From NCBI GenBank assembly GCA_031548515.1, contig JAVBRB010000038.1:1-39758 (forward strand): 39,758 nt of DNA, read 5' to 3'. The DNA is from UBA940 sp031548515. Lineage in GTDB: Bacteria > Bacteroidota > Bacteroidia > Bacteroidales > Rikenellaceae. Position 1 is the stretch's first letter, and each line of letters starts with the position of its first letter. The position numbers and the translations under genes were made by a program. Below, in pieces: positions 1-6,771 of the stretch. The notes under the pieces were generated by a model. That model made no database searches, had not been told where the DNA came from, and saw only the letters and a program-made list of their open reading frames with translations.

Positions 1-80
1 AAATAATCTGAAAATCTTTTGGAAATCTATCTTCAGACGAAAAGGATGAAGAAAAGACATAATACAGACAAATAATAAAG

Positions 81-110
81 AATCCCCTGCAGGATGATCT
101 GCAGGGGATT
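81..110 (-). terminator. Rho-independent terminator of tRNA-Leu
   Basis: This is a perfect 12-bp inverted repeat (AATCCCCTGCAG at 81-92 and CTGCAGGGGATT at 99-110) with a 6-nt loop. Read on the minus strand it lies just 3' of the tRNA-Leu and is followed by a T-rich run (CTTTATTATTTG), as expected for an intrinsic terminator. Confidence 0.85.
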
Positions 111-114
111 TAGG

Positions 115-200
115 TACCCGGAGCCGGGATCGAACCGGCACGGGCATTACTGCCCACAGGATTTTAAGTCCGGCGTGTCTACCGATTCCACCATCCGGGC
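115..200 (-). tRNA. tRNA-Leu (anticodon UAA)
   Basis: The minus strand folds as a class II tRNA. The acceptor arm GCCCGGA pairs with TCCGGGT and is followed by discriminator A. The anticodon loop contains CTTAAAA, giving anticodon TAA. There is a long variable arm (GGGC/GCCC stem), and the T arm is CCGG-TTCGATC-CCGG. The long variable arm fits leucine. CCA is not encoded: the next genomic bases on the minus strand are CCT. A strong terminator follows at once. Confidence 0.95.
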
Positions 201-201
201 A

Positions 202-278
202 TTAACAAGAATTTTAGGCAATGATCCTTGTTAATATTTTAAGATACGAGAGAATTTATTGCCTAAAACTCTTATTAA
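202..278. repeat. Imperfect 21-bp inverted repeat upstream of tRNA-Leu
   Basis: The arms at 202-222 and 258-278 are complementary at 19 of 21 positions and are separated by 35 nt. The left arm can pair alternatively with a nearer segment: TTAACAAG at 202-209 is perfectly complementary to CTTGTTAA at 227-234, so two mutually exclusive hairpins are possible. The block is AT-rich and sits immediately 5' of the tRNA gene on the minus strand. Its function is unknown; a remnant of a small mobile element and a regulatory structure are both possible. Confidence 0.7.
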
Positions 279-297
279 CGGCTTTAAAAAGCCGTTA
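276..297. terminator. Perfect 10-bp hairpin between CoA-transferase gene and tRNA-Leu
   Basis: TAACGGCTTT (276-285) and AAAGCCGTTA (288-297) form a perfect palindrome around AA. It lies downstream of the CoA-transferase gene on the minus strand and overlaps the outer arm of the 202-278 inverted repeat. A long T tract is missing on the minus side, so calling it a terminator is tentative. It could instead be part of the repeat structure upstream of the tRNA. Confidence 0.4.
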
Positions 298-350
298 TGC
301 TGCGTTGTTTCCCCTCCTAAATCCTCCCCTAAATATGGGCGGAATTTGTC

Positions 351-366
351 GCAGCCATTTGGCTGC
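351..366. repeat. Short perfect hairpin in the 201-444 intergenic region
   Basis: GCAGCC (351-356) and GGCTGC (361-366) flank ATTT. The palindrome AGGCATGCCT lies nearby at 385-394. No coding potential is evident between 298 and 444; the stretch holds only these small dyads. Confidence 0.4.
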
Positions 367-403
367 TCCGGGTAACGCGTATTGAGGCATGCCTTAAAGG
401 CGG

Positions 404-429
404 TCACAAAAATACTAAAATATTTGTGA
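404..429 (-). terminator. Possible AT-rich terminator of the CoA-transferase gene
   Basis: TCACAAA (404-410) and TTTGTGA (423-429) form a 7-bp stem starting about 15 nt after the stop codon of the minus-strand gene. The stem is weak and AT-rich, and the trailing T run is poor, so this is a low-confidence call. Confidence 0.3.
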
Positions 430-444
430 ACTTACCTGCGGACG

Positions 445-1746
445 CTATTTATTTTGACCGAAACGGCGTTCGAATTCTTCTGTCAGTTCCCCGCGAAAAT
501 CGGGATGCGCGACAGCGATAAGCGCCTGGGCGCGTTGTATCAGAGTTTTACCTTTCAGTTTCGCCACGCCATACTCGGTCACAATATAATCGACGTCGTT
601 GCGCGACGTCGTCACAGCAGCTCCCTGGGACAGCAGCGGCACGATGCGCGAAGCCTTGCCTTTCGCCGCCGTCGAGGGCATGGCTATAATAGACCTCCCG
701 CCTTTCGACAGCGCCGCGCCGCGAACATAATCGACCTGTCCGCCGACGCCGCTGAATTGCTTAAGGCCGATGCTCTCGGCGTTCACCTGGCCCAAGAGGT
801 CTACTTCTATACATGAGTTTATCGACACCATGTTGTCATTCTTTCCAATAACCCACGGGTCATTCACATAATCGACAGGCATCATTTCTATGTCGGGATT
901 CTTGTCTACGAAATCATAAAGCGCACGCGTGCCGATCAGGAACGTGACGACCGTTTTTCCCGGATGCAGCGTTTTGCGGCTGTTGTTTATGATGCCCGAC
1001 CGGATTAACCCCATAGTCCCGTCTGATATCATCTCGCTATGCAGGCCGAGATCCTTTTTATCCCCAAGGAACATTATCACCGCGTCAGGCAAGGCACCGA
1101 TGCCCAACTGCAGCGTATCGCCGTCGTTGACCAGCGAAGCACAGTGGCGGCCTATCTCGCGTTCCACGTCGGAAATGACAGGGAGAGGGATTTCAGGCAT
1201 CGGATCGGCGCATGGAACGATGTAATCGAACCTGGAGATATGCACCAGATTCTGTTTGCCATGGACATAAGGCATGCATGCATTCACCTGCGCGATGATG
1301 ATCTTTGCCTTCTCGGCCGCTCCCTTGGTGTAATCGCAGGCAAGCCCCAGGCTGCAGAATCCGTCTTCGTCGGGCTGCGATACATTGAGAACCGCCACGT
1401 CGACCGGGATCTCGTTCCCCAACAGTCCGGGCAGGTCTTTGAAGAAAGCAGGCAGAAAATCGGCCTTCCCTTCGTTCACCGCCTGGCGGGAAGCGCCTCC
1501 TGCAAAAATGGTCATATGGCGGAAATGCTCCGAATTTTCGGGCAGCAGGTATTCGCCGTATCCAAGCGGCAGTACATGGAATATATGCACACCGTGGAAA
1601 TGTTCTTTTTGCGCCACCAGTTCGCGCATTATGAGCTGTGGATTTGTAGCGCCATGGGAACAGACCACCCAGTTTCCGTCGTGTATCGCGCTTATCGCCT
1701 CTGCCGGGGTGGCGATCCTTTCTTTATAGTGTTCTTTCCAGTTCAT
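445..1746 (-). CDS. Acetyl-CoA hydrolase/transferase family; 4-hydroxybutyrate or acetate CoA-transferase-like
   Basis: The 433-aa protein matches the length and motifs of the AbfT/Cat2 family, cytosolic enzymes that move CoA between an acyl-CoA and a carboxylate such as acetate, butyrate or 4-hydroxybutyrate. Visible motifs are GIGALPDAV (about 215-223), HSEMISDG with Glu238, and FSGVGGQVDYVRGA in the C-terminal half. Glu238 falls at the number reported for the catalytic glutamate of 4-hydroxybutyrate CoA-transferase, which forms the glutamyl-CoA intermediate. Start MNWKEHYKE is typical of the family. It is monocistronic: miaA ends 181 bp upstream and a -7-like box lies at 1771-1778. In fermenting Bacteroidales such enzymes act in acetate, butyrate or succinate-linked pathways. 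The exact substrate cannot be read from sequence. Confidence 0.85.
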   Translation of the reverse strand: MNWKEHYKERIATPAEAISAIHDGNWVVCSHGATNPQLIMRELVAQKEHFHGVHIFHVLPLGYGEYLLPENSEHFRHMTIFAGGASRQAVNEGKADFLPAFFKDLPGLLGNEIPVDVAVLNVSQPDEDGFCSLGLACDYTKGAAEKAKIIIAQVNACMPYVHGKQNLVHISRFDYIVPCADPMPEIPLPVISDVEREIGRHCASLVNDGDTLQLGIGALPDAVIMFLGDKKDLGLHSEMISDGTMGLIRSGIINNSRKTLHPGKTVVTFLIGTRALYDFVDKNPDIEMMPVDYVNDPWVIGKNDNMVSINSCIEVDLLGQVNAESIGLKQFSGVGGQVDYVRGAALSKGGRSIIAMPSTAAKGKASRIVPLLSQGAAVTTSRNDVDYIVTEYGVAKLKGKTLIQRAQALIAVAHPDFRGELTEEFERRFGQNK

Positions 1747-1770
1747 AGATTGGATTTTATATTAAAGGAA

Positions 1771-1778
1771 CAAAGATA
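1771..1778 (-). promoter_or_regulatory. Bacteroidota -7 box for CoA-transferase gene
   Basis: The minus strand reads TATCTTTG, a full match to TAnnTTTG, 25 nt upstream of the ATG at 1746. No TTTG-like -33 box is seen at the right spacing, so the call rests on the -7 box alone. Confidence 0.45.
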
Positions 1779-1884
1779 TGGTTTTAGCTCGTCCGCGTCC
1801 GGTTCCGCCGTTTAAAGATAACATTAAAATAACGTGGGAGCAGCCGGGGAGGGTTTCGCCGCGATCGCAGCCGCCTCTGAATAG

Positions 1885-1918
1885 CTTAGGGTCAGGCATA
1901 CGCTTCGCCTGTCCTTAG
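1885..1918. terminator. Imperfect hairpin downstream of miaA
   Basis: CTTAGGGTCAGGC (1885-1897) pairs with GCCTGTCCTTAG (1907-1918) with one T-T mismatch and wobble pairs. It lies about 10 nt after the miaA stop on the minus strand. No T tract follows, so it may be an mRNA 3'-end structure or a Rho-assisted site rather than a classical terminator. Confidence 0.35.
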
Positions 1919-1927
1919 TCCGCGTTA

Positions 1928-2857
1928 TTAACGACTACCGTTTCGCTCGATGCTGGCTATTATTGCGGCTGTTTCCTGCGGATGGAACCAACGGATATTC
2001 GGATCGCGATGAAACCACGTCAGCTGGCGTTTGGCGTAGCGGCGCGAGTTGCGTTTGATGAGTTCTATGGCCCGGGCCAGGTTATACTCTCCGTCGAAAT
2101 AGGCGAACAACTCACGGTAGCCGACAGTCTGCAGCGACGGCAGGCGGCGGAAAGGGTAGAGCGCATGGGCTTCGGCCTCGAGTCCCTGTTCCATCATCGC
2201 ATCGACACGGCGATCAATTCGCCGGTAAAGTTCGGCACGGGCCATAGTGACGCCTGTTTTTATTATCCGGAACGGGCGTTGGGTCCTTCCACCTGTGCGA
2301 AACGAAGAGAAAGGTTTACCGGTCTGCAGGCATACCTCTAAAGCCCTTACGACACGCGCAGGATTCTGCCGGTCGACGGCCTCGTAATAATCAGGGTCCA
2401 GTTCGCGCAGTTGCCCGGCCAGTGTTTCCAACCCTTCCCGCGACACTCTTTCGGCCAATTCTTTGCGCAATTTGCTGTCGACATCGGGCAACTCGTCCAG
2501 ACCGTTGCATAGTGCATCGATATAGAGTCCCGAACCTCCGACCGCGACAACATAGTCGTATTCTGAGAAAAGCTTTTCCAACAATGCCAGCGCCTCCTGC
2601 TCGAAGTCGGCACAGGTAAAACGGTCTGTAACCTCCCTGTCGGCAATAAAATAATGGGGAACGGCGGCAAGCTGTTCCTCCGAAGGTTGTGCCGAGCCGA
2701 TCTTCATGCCGTGGTAGACCTGGCGCGAATCGGTGGATATTACCGGCGCACCGAAATGTCGTGCAAGCGCAATACCCAAGTCGGTCTTGCCTGATCCCGT
2801 AGGGCCTGCAACAACTATAAGTGTAGGATCAATAATCTTCGAAGCTGTCGGTTTCAT
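1928..2857 (-). CDS. miaA: tRNA dimethylallyltransferase MiaA
   Basis: This 309-aa cytosolic enzyme adds a dimethylallyl group to N6 of A37 in tRNAs that read UNN codons. The N-terminus carries the P-loop GPTGSGKT (18-25) and then the family signature DSRQVYHGMKIG (43-54), whose Asp is the proposed catalytic base. The central GGSGLYIDAL segment and the C-terminal RNSRRYAKRQLTWF motif (tRNA binding) are present. Length is normal. Its start lies within the last 29 nt of the upstream PRiA4b ORF3-like gene, so the two are probably translationally coupled. The tRNA-Leu(UAA) in this window belongs to the UNN-reading class that MiaA modifies. Confidence 0.96.
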   Translation of the reverse strand: MKPTASKIIDPTLIVVAGPTGSGKTDLGIALARHFGAPVISTDSRQVYHGMKIGSAQPSEEQLAAVPHYFIADREVTDRFTCADFEQEALALLEKLFSEYDYVVAVGGSGLYIDALCNGLDELPDVDSKLRKELAERVSREGLETLAGQLRELDPDYYEAVDRQNPARVVRALEVCLQTGKPFSSFRTGGRTQRPFRIIKTGVTMARAELYRRIDRRVDAMMEQGLEAEAHALYPFRRLPSLQTVGYRELFAYFDGEYNLARAIELIKRNSRRYAKRQLTWFHRDPNIRWFHPQETAAIIASIERNGSR

Positions 2858-3341
2858 AACTTTCGAAAGAGTCGAACTCGCTCATCATGTCATCGAAGAT
2901 CATACTCTCCCCGGCATCGTATTGATTCGGAGCGTCTGCCCTGGAGAGCGTCACGCGCGGGTATATGATCCCGTCTTCACTTTTTTTGGCTTCGGTAAGC
3001 TCGAGATACAGGCCCCTGTCGCCGAATACGTCGAAAAGGAATATCAGGCGGTCGCGGTTCTGTCGTATAACCTGTCCCAGCACCATGCCTGACATTGGCA
3101 CGGGGGCCTCCGGGTTATCTTCACGGCCCGGCTCCCGCATATCTTCACTGGTGAACTCACGCCCTTTTTCCCACAGGGCGTTCGACGCAAAGAACGATGT
3201 TATGCCGCCCTTGTCAAAACGAAGGTCGCCACACAGGAAGTCATTGAATTCGGCAAGCCCCATATCATAGGGAACTTCATATTCCCTGACGAAATAGTCG
3301 TTCTCATCGCTCAGCATCCGGAATCTGAAAATCATCGACAT
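2829..3341 (-). CDS. PRiA4b ORF3-like (DUF) acidic protein upstream of miaA
   Basis: The 170-aa protein starts MSMIFRFRMLSDENDYFVREYEV and has LIFLFDVFGDRGLYLELTE near residues 97-115. That layout resembles the plasmid pRiA4b ORF-3 fold family, where a short beta-rich domain carries a YxFDFGD-like motif. The C-terminal third is strongly acidic (FDDMMSEFDSFESYETDSFEDY, 148-170). There is no signal peptide or membrane segment, so it is predicted cytosolic. The molecular function of the family is unknown. It overlaps miaA by 29 nt and a -7 box sits about 25 nt upstream, so it is the first gene of a two-gene operon. Confidence 0.7.
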   Translation of the reverse strand: MSMIFRFRMLSDENDYFVREYEVPYDMGLAEFNDFLCGDLRFDKGGITSFFASNALWEKGREFTSEDMREPGREDNPEAPVPMSGMVLGQVIRQNRDRLIFLFDVFGDRGLYLELTEAKKSEDGIIYPRVTLSRADAPNQYDAGESMIFDDMMSEFDSFESYETDSFEDY

Positions 3342-3366
3342 ATCTGTTGGTAATTAAGGGTTACAG

Positions 3367-3374
3367 CAAAGATA
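3367..3374 (-). promoter_or_regulatory. Bacteroidota -7 box for the PRiA4b-like/miaA operon
   Basis: The minus strand reads TATCTTTG, matching TAnnTTTG, about 25 nt upstream of the start at 3341. A convincing -33 TTTG is not present at 19-21 nt. Confidence 0.45.
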
Positions 3375-3503
3375 ATGAAAATATTCCATTGTGCCGAGTT
3401 TGTGGTGAAAATACTGCGCCACAGCGCCTCTGAAGCGAGTCAAACAACCAGCCAGCTAAAAAGGCACGAAGTTTGATGAAGCCTGATGCAACAACTCAAT
3501 CGC

Positions 3504-4259
3504 ATGAAAAAAATATTACTTCTGCTTATGTTGACCGGCATGGCGCCCGTCACGGCAAACAGCCAGGCTCTGATAGCGTTGGTATTCGGAAAGAAACTTG
3601 AGACAGACAGGCTTAAACTCGGGCTATTTATAGGAGAGCAGGGAAGTATGATAACAGGGGCAAACACCACGGCGTTCAGGCCTAATCTTTCGTTTGCCGT
3701 GGGAGCCTACACCGATATAAAAATAGGCAAGACCGACAAATGGCTGCTGCAGAACTACCTTGTTTTCAAATCGCCCAAAGGCGCTTCGGGACTGGACGTC
3801 GACAGTGAAGCTCTCACAACGGATCCGCAGATCCTGGCAAACATGGACATGATAGAACGCGACATTACATATTTTCAGATAACTCCCGTGATGCGATATT
3901 GCTTTAACCGCACATGGTCGCTCGGCGCAGGGCCTTATATGGGATTCAAGATGGCCGGGAACGACATCTATTCGGCCGAGGAGGACGACGGCAACCTGTC
4001 ATACAAAATGAAAATGAAGGAAAAATTCACAACGGTCGATTTCGGATTCGCTTTCGACGTGCAGTGCCGGCTGATGAAAGGCAACGGACTGCAGTTGAAT
4101 TTGCGGTACGAACAGGGAGTTGTGAATATCTACCGCAGCGACACGGGCCTGAAAGGCAGAAGTATGGCGTTTCACATAGGCTTGGGAATACCTATAACAA
4201 GAGCCAAAGCGCCGGCGGCAAATGCACCGTCCGAAAGTAACGAAACCCCCGCAAACTAA
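3504..4259 (+). CDS. Outer-membrane beta-barrel protein (porin-like), gene 1 of OM trio
   Basis: The 251-aa reading starts at the MKK codon at 3504; an in-frame ATG at 3486 would add six residues (MQQLNR) before the signal peptide and is less likely. The signal peptide is MKKILLLLMLTGMAPVTANSQA. The rest is alternating polar and hydrophobic segments with aromatic strand ends (for example FRPNLSFAVGAYTDIKI, YFQITPVMRYCF, GLQLNLRYEQGVVNI), typical of an 8-12 strand barrel of the Bacteroidota OMP_b-brl type. It ends with a Pro/Ala-rich tail. It is followed after 6 nt by the second barrel gene. Function is unknown; a porin or structural OM role is inferred. Confidence 0.75.
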   Translation: MKKILLLLMLTGMAPVTANSQALIALVFGKKLETDRLKLGLFIGEQGSMITGANTTAFRPNLSFAVGAYTDIKIGKTDKWLLQNYLVFKSPKGASGLDVDSEALTTDPQILANMDMIERDITYFQITPVMRYCFNRTWSLGAGPYMGFKMAGNDIYSAEEDDGNLSYKMKMKEKFTTVDFGFAFDVQCRLMKGNGLQLNLRYEQGVVNIYRSDTGLKGRSMAFHIGLGIPITRAKAPAANAPSESNETPAN

Positions 4260-4265
4260 ATAATT

Positions 4266-5318
4266 ATGTTGAAAACCCTATGTCCGGCAATCGTTTTAAT
4301 ACTGTTCCTTTTTACCGTTCCTGCCTATGGACAAGTTGGGTCGGACGTTAAAATAACACCAGAAAACGCAGGCGACAGCCTTAAGCAGGCTGAATATCCT
4401 TACCTGCTCCCGTTCCTCGGCAAAAAGACCCAGGCGCGGGGATTCAGGCTGCCGTATCCATCGGGCATAATGGTGAACTCGTTCATCGGCACCCAGAAAA
4501 TAAACATAACCGATCTGGAAGTGGGGTTCAACGGCAGCCAGATGTTCAATCTCGACAGTATAGTCGTCTTCAATAACAGCAAGGCCCATATACAGAACGT
4601 CAACGTGAGGCTCGACTTGTGGGTGCTGCCGTTCCTTAATATCTACGGGATCGGCGGAGCGACGTGGACACAGACCGAGATACATCTTGTCAGTCCGATA
4701 GACATGTCATCCACCGTCAGATTCGACGGCTATATTTTCGGGGTGGGGGCGACGCTGGCCAGCGGGGTGAACAGATTCTTCGCCGCACTCGACTTCAACG
4801 CTTCGTGGTCATATCTTGACGGAATAGAGGGAGCCGTCGGAGCGCAGATGTTGTCGCTGCGGGCCGGATACGCTATCCCGTTTAAACGCGACCGCAGCCT
4901 TTCGTTCTGGATAGGAGGCGGACACATATTCCTCAGCAGTTCTACGCATGGCACCATAAATCTGGGAGACATAGCTCCGGACTTCACCGGCAGCCAACTC
5001 GAAACCATAATCAACAGCACGAAAGCAGACTATCCGGACATGAGCGTCGCACAGTACGGGGTCATGAAGAAGGCCGCGCAAACGCTTTACGACAACCTGC
5101 CCGAGATCAATGACGAACTCGACAAGACGATAGTGAGCTATTCTCTTAAAAAACGCCCCACGCACCAATTCACCGCCAACGCAGGAGCACAGTTCCAGCT
5201 CAACCGCCGGTTCATTTTCCGGGTAGAGGCGGGATTCCTAGGCGGGCGCAACTCTATATTGCTTTCGGCCAATTACCGGTTCGGGATAATAAGGCCGAAA
5301 TACGATAAGACCTATTAA
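4266..5318 (+). CDS. Outer-membrane beta-barrel protein of unknown function, gene 2 of OM trio
   Basis: A 350-aa protein with signal peptide MLKTLCPAIVLILFLFTVPAYGQ. The mature part has glycine- and aromatic-rich amphipathic strands (VRLDLWVLPFLNIYGIGGAT, FDGYIFGVGATLASG, FAALDFNASWSYL, SLSFWIGGGHIFL) and a C-terminal FIFRVEAGFLGGRNSILLSANYRFG that looks like a closing strand. A helical, charged stretch at about 235-290 (SQLETIINSTKADYP to DELDKTIVSYSL) interrupts the barrel pattern and could be a periplasmic or extracellular insert. I do not recognise a named family. It sits 6 nt after gene 1 and 13 nt before gene 3, so all three are probably cotranscribed. Confidence 0.7.
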   Translation: MLKTLCPAIVLILFLFTVPAYGQVGSDVKITPENAGDSLKQAEYPYLLPFLGKKTQARGFRLPYPSGIMVNSFIGTQKINITDLEVGFNGSQMFNLDSIVVFNNSKAHIQNVNVRLDLWVLPFLNIYGIGGATWTQTEIHLVSPIDMSSTVRFDGYIFGVGATLASGVNRFFAALDFNASWSYLDGIEGAVGAQMLSLRAGYAIPFKRDRSLSFWIGGGHIFLSSSTHGTINLGDIAPDFTGSQLETIINSTKADYPDMSVAQYGVMKKAAQTLYDNLPEINDELDKTIVSYSLKKRPTHQFTANAGAQFQLNRRFIFRVEAGFLGGRNSILLSANYRFGIIRPKYDKTY

Positions 5319-5331
5319 AAATATACCGGAT

Positions 5332-6555
5332 ATGAAAAGGGTCCTGTTTATAGCTTTGATTTTGGGCGCAACATTTTCCTGTACCGTCTCCCGGGCGCAG
5401 GAAAAGAAACATTCGAAGGAAAAAGAAGAGCGTGTTCCTTTCAGGGATATCTCATTCCGCGACTCGCTCGACCATAAATTCGACATGAGCGAATTCCTGA
5501 TAGATGCCAACGGCTTCATTCCGGTAATGACCATTATTTCAGAGCCTGCACTGGGTGGTTTCGGACTGGGGGCGGCGCCCATATTCCTGCGCAAACGGCC
5601 GCCGGTAATCAGAGAGACAAAAAAAGGCAAACGCCTCGTTCTGCCGATAGCGCCCGATGTAACTGCCGTCGGCGGATTCTGGACTCTCAACAACAGCTGG
5701 GGAGTGATTGCAGGGCGAATGGGTTCGTTTGCCAAGGGACGGTTCCAGTACAGGGGCGGAGGCGGATACATCAATATAAACATGGCTTTCTACCGCGATA
5801 TAACGATAGGTGACTCCGATCCGGTGAACACCGAATTTGACTTCAACATAAAGAGCGTGCCGGTGTACGCCGCGCTTATGACCCGGCTCGGCTATTCAAA
5901 ATGGCAGTCGGGACTGGAATACCTGTTCCTGTACAGCAATCTGAAATACACCGGCGACCCGCTGCCGTATCCCCTGCCGGACGAGTTCGCCAGCCAGATA
6001 GACACAGACAGGATAATAAGCCTGTTGGGCATGATAGTCGAGTACGACGGCCGCGACAACACATTCACTCCCGATCGCGGTATAAAATTCCATTTGGACG
6101 GCGGTATGAGCAAAACCTGGATCGGCAGCGACTTCGACTACTGGAGGCTGAATTATTATGCCTACATGTACCAGCCATTCAGGTTCAATATCATAGGGGG
6201 CCTGCGCATCGACGGGCAGCAGGGCTTCGGCGACACACCCTTCTATATGTTGCCGCATATCGATCTGCGTGGCGTTCCTGCAGGCAAATACCAGGGCAAC
6301 GCCGATATTCTGGTAGAGGGCGAGATACGATGGGATGTAGTTCCGCGATGGAGCGTGGTCGGCTTCGGAGGCACTGGCAAGGCTTTCGACAAATGGAGCG
6401 AATTCGGGAAAGCCGACTGGGTTTACAACTATGGAACGGGATTCCGATATCTCATAGCACGCAAGTTCAAACTGCGTGTGGGCCTCGACATCGCGGGCGG
6501 ACCCAAAGGCAGTTGGGGATATTACGTAACCTTCGGAAGCAACTGGCTGAAGTAA
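5332..6555 (+). CDS. BamA/TamA-like surface antigen barrel without POTRA domains, gene 3 of OM trio
   Basis: A 407-aa protein with N-terminus MKRVLFIALILGATFSCTVSRAQ (export signal; cleavage after Ala-Gln, or lipidation at Cys17, are both possible). The segment PVMTIISEPALGGFGLGAAPIF at about 64-85 and the C-terminal half (YDGRDNTFTPDRGIKFHLDG, DLRGVPAGKYQGNADILVEG, VPRWSVVGFGGTGKAF) follow the Omp85 C-terminal barrel (Bac_surface_Ag). LRGVPAGKYQG is in the place of the VRGY-type loop 6 motif. There are only about 60 residues before the barrel, so no POTRA domain fits. Such short members are not BamA itself; roles suggested for relatives include lipid or protein export, but none can be assigned here. 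Confidence 0.8.
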   Translation: MKRVLFIALILGATFSCTVSRAQEKKHSKEKEERVPFRDISFRDSLDHKFDMSEFLIDANGFIPVMTIISEPALGGFGLGAAPIFLRKRPPVIRETKKGKRLVLPIAPDVTAVGGFWTLNNSWGVIAGRMGSFAKGRFQYRGGGGYININMAFYRDITIGDSDPVNTEFDFNIKSVPVYAALMTRLGYSKWQSGLEYLFLYSNLKYTGDPLPYPLPDEFASQIDTDRIISLLGMIVEYDGRDNTFTPDRGIKFHLDGGMSKTWIGSDFDYWRLNYYAYMYQPFRFNIIGGLRIDGQQGFGDTPFYMLPHIDLRGVPAGKYQGNADILVEGEIRWDVVPRWSVVGFGGTGKAFDKWSEFGKADWVYNYGTGFRYLIARKFKLRVGLDIAGGPKGSWGYYVTFGSNWLK

Positions 6556-6568
6556 ATTACGAATGTTC

Positions 6569-6742
6569 AATTGTTTTGCGAAGCAAAATAATCACCGACC
6601 GAGCGCCGACTGTCGGCCGCAGGCCGGAGGAGGCTTCTTGCGAGAGAGATAATCAAAAGGGCTGATTCCCCGGAACTTGCTTCGATATATCTAAAATTAT
6701 TCCATTGAATACCTCGTAGCTTACTGCGAGGTAGTTTATTTG
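6569..6742 (-). repeat. Dispersed structured intergenic repeat, copy 1
   Basis: Read on the minus strand, this 174-bp block aligns end to end with 15163-15337, with roughly 80% identity by eye and one or two single-base gaps. Both copies share the outer 9-mer CAAATAAAC and the terminal AAAACAATT. Internal hairpins include ACCTCG/CGAGGT, CGGCC-TGC-GGCCG and TTTTGC-TTC-GCAAAA. It fills the gap between the convergent OM trio and the acyl-CoA reductase gene, starting 13 bp after the stop at 6555 and ending 29 bp before the stop at 6772. No credible ORF lies in it. Confidence 0.85.
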
Positions 6743-6771
6743 CGGGCGCGACAGATAGCCGTGCCTATAGT

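Noticed and set aside
1039..1815. 258-aa plus-strand open frame antisense to the CoA-transferase
   Set aside because: No motifs and biased composition; the minus frame carries all family signatures.
5901..6665. 254-aa plus-strand open frame overlapping the BamA-like gene
   Set aside because: It is Arg/His-rich, out of frame with a clear barrel gene, and runs into the repeat: typical of a shadow frame in GC-rich coding sequence.
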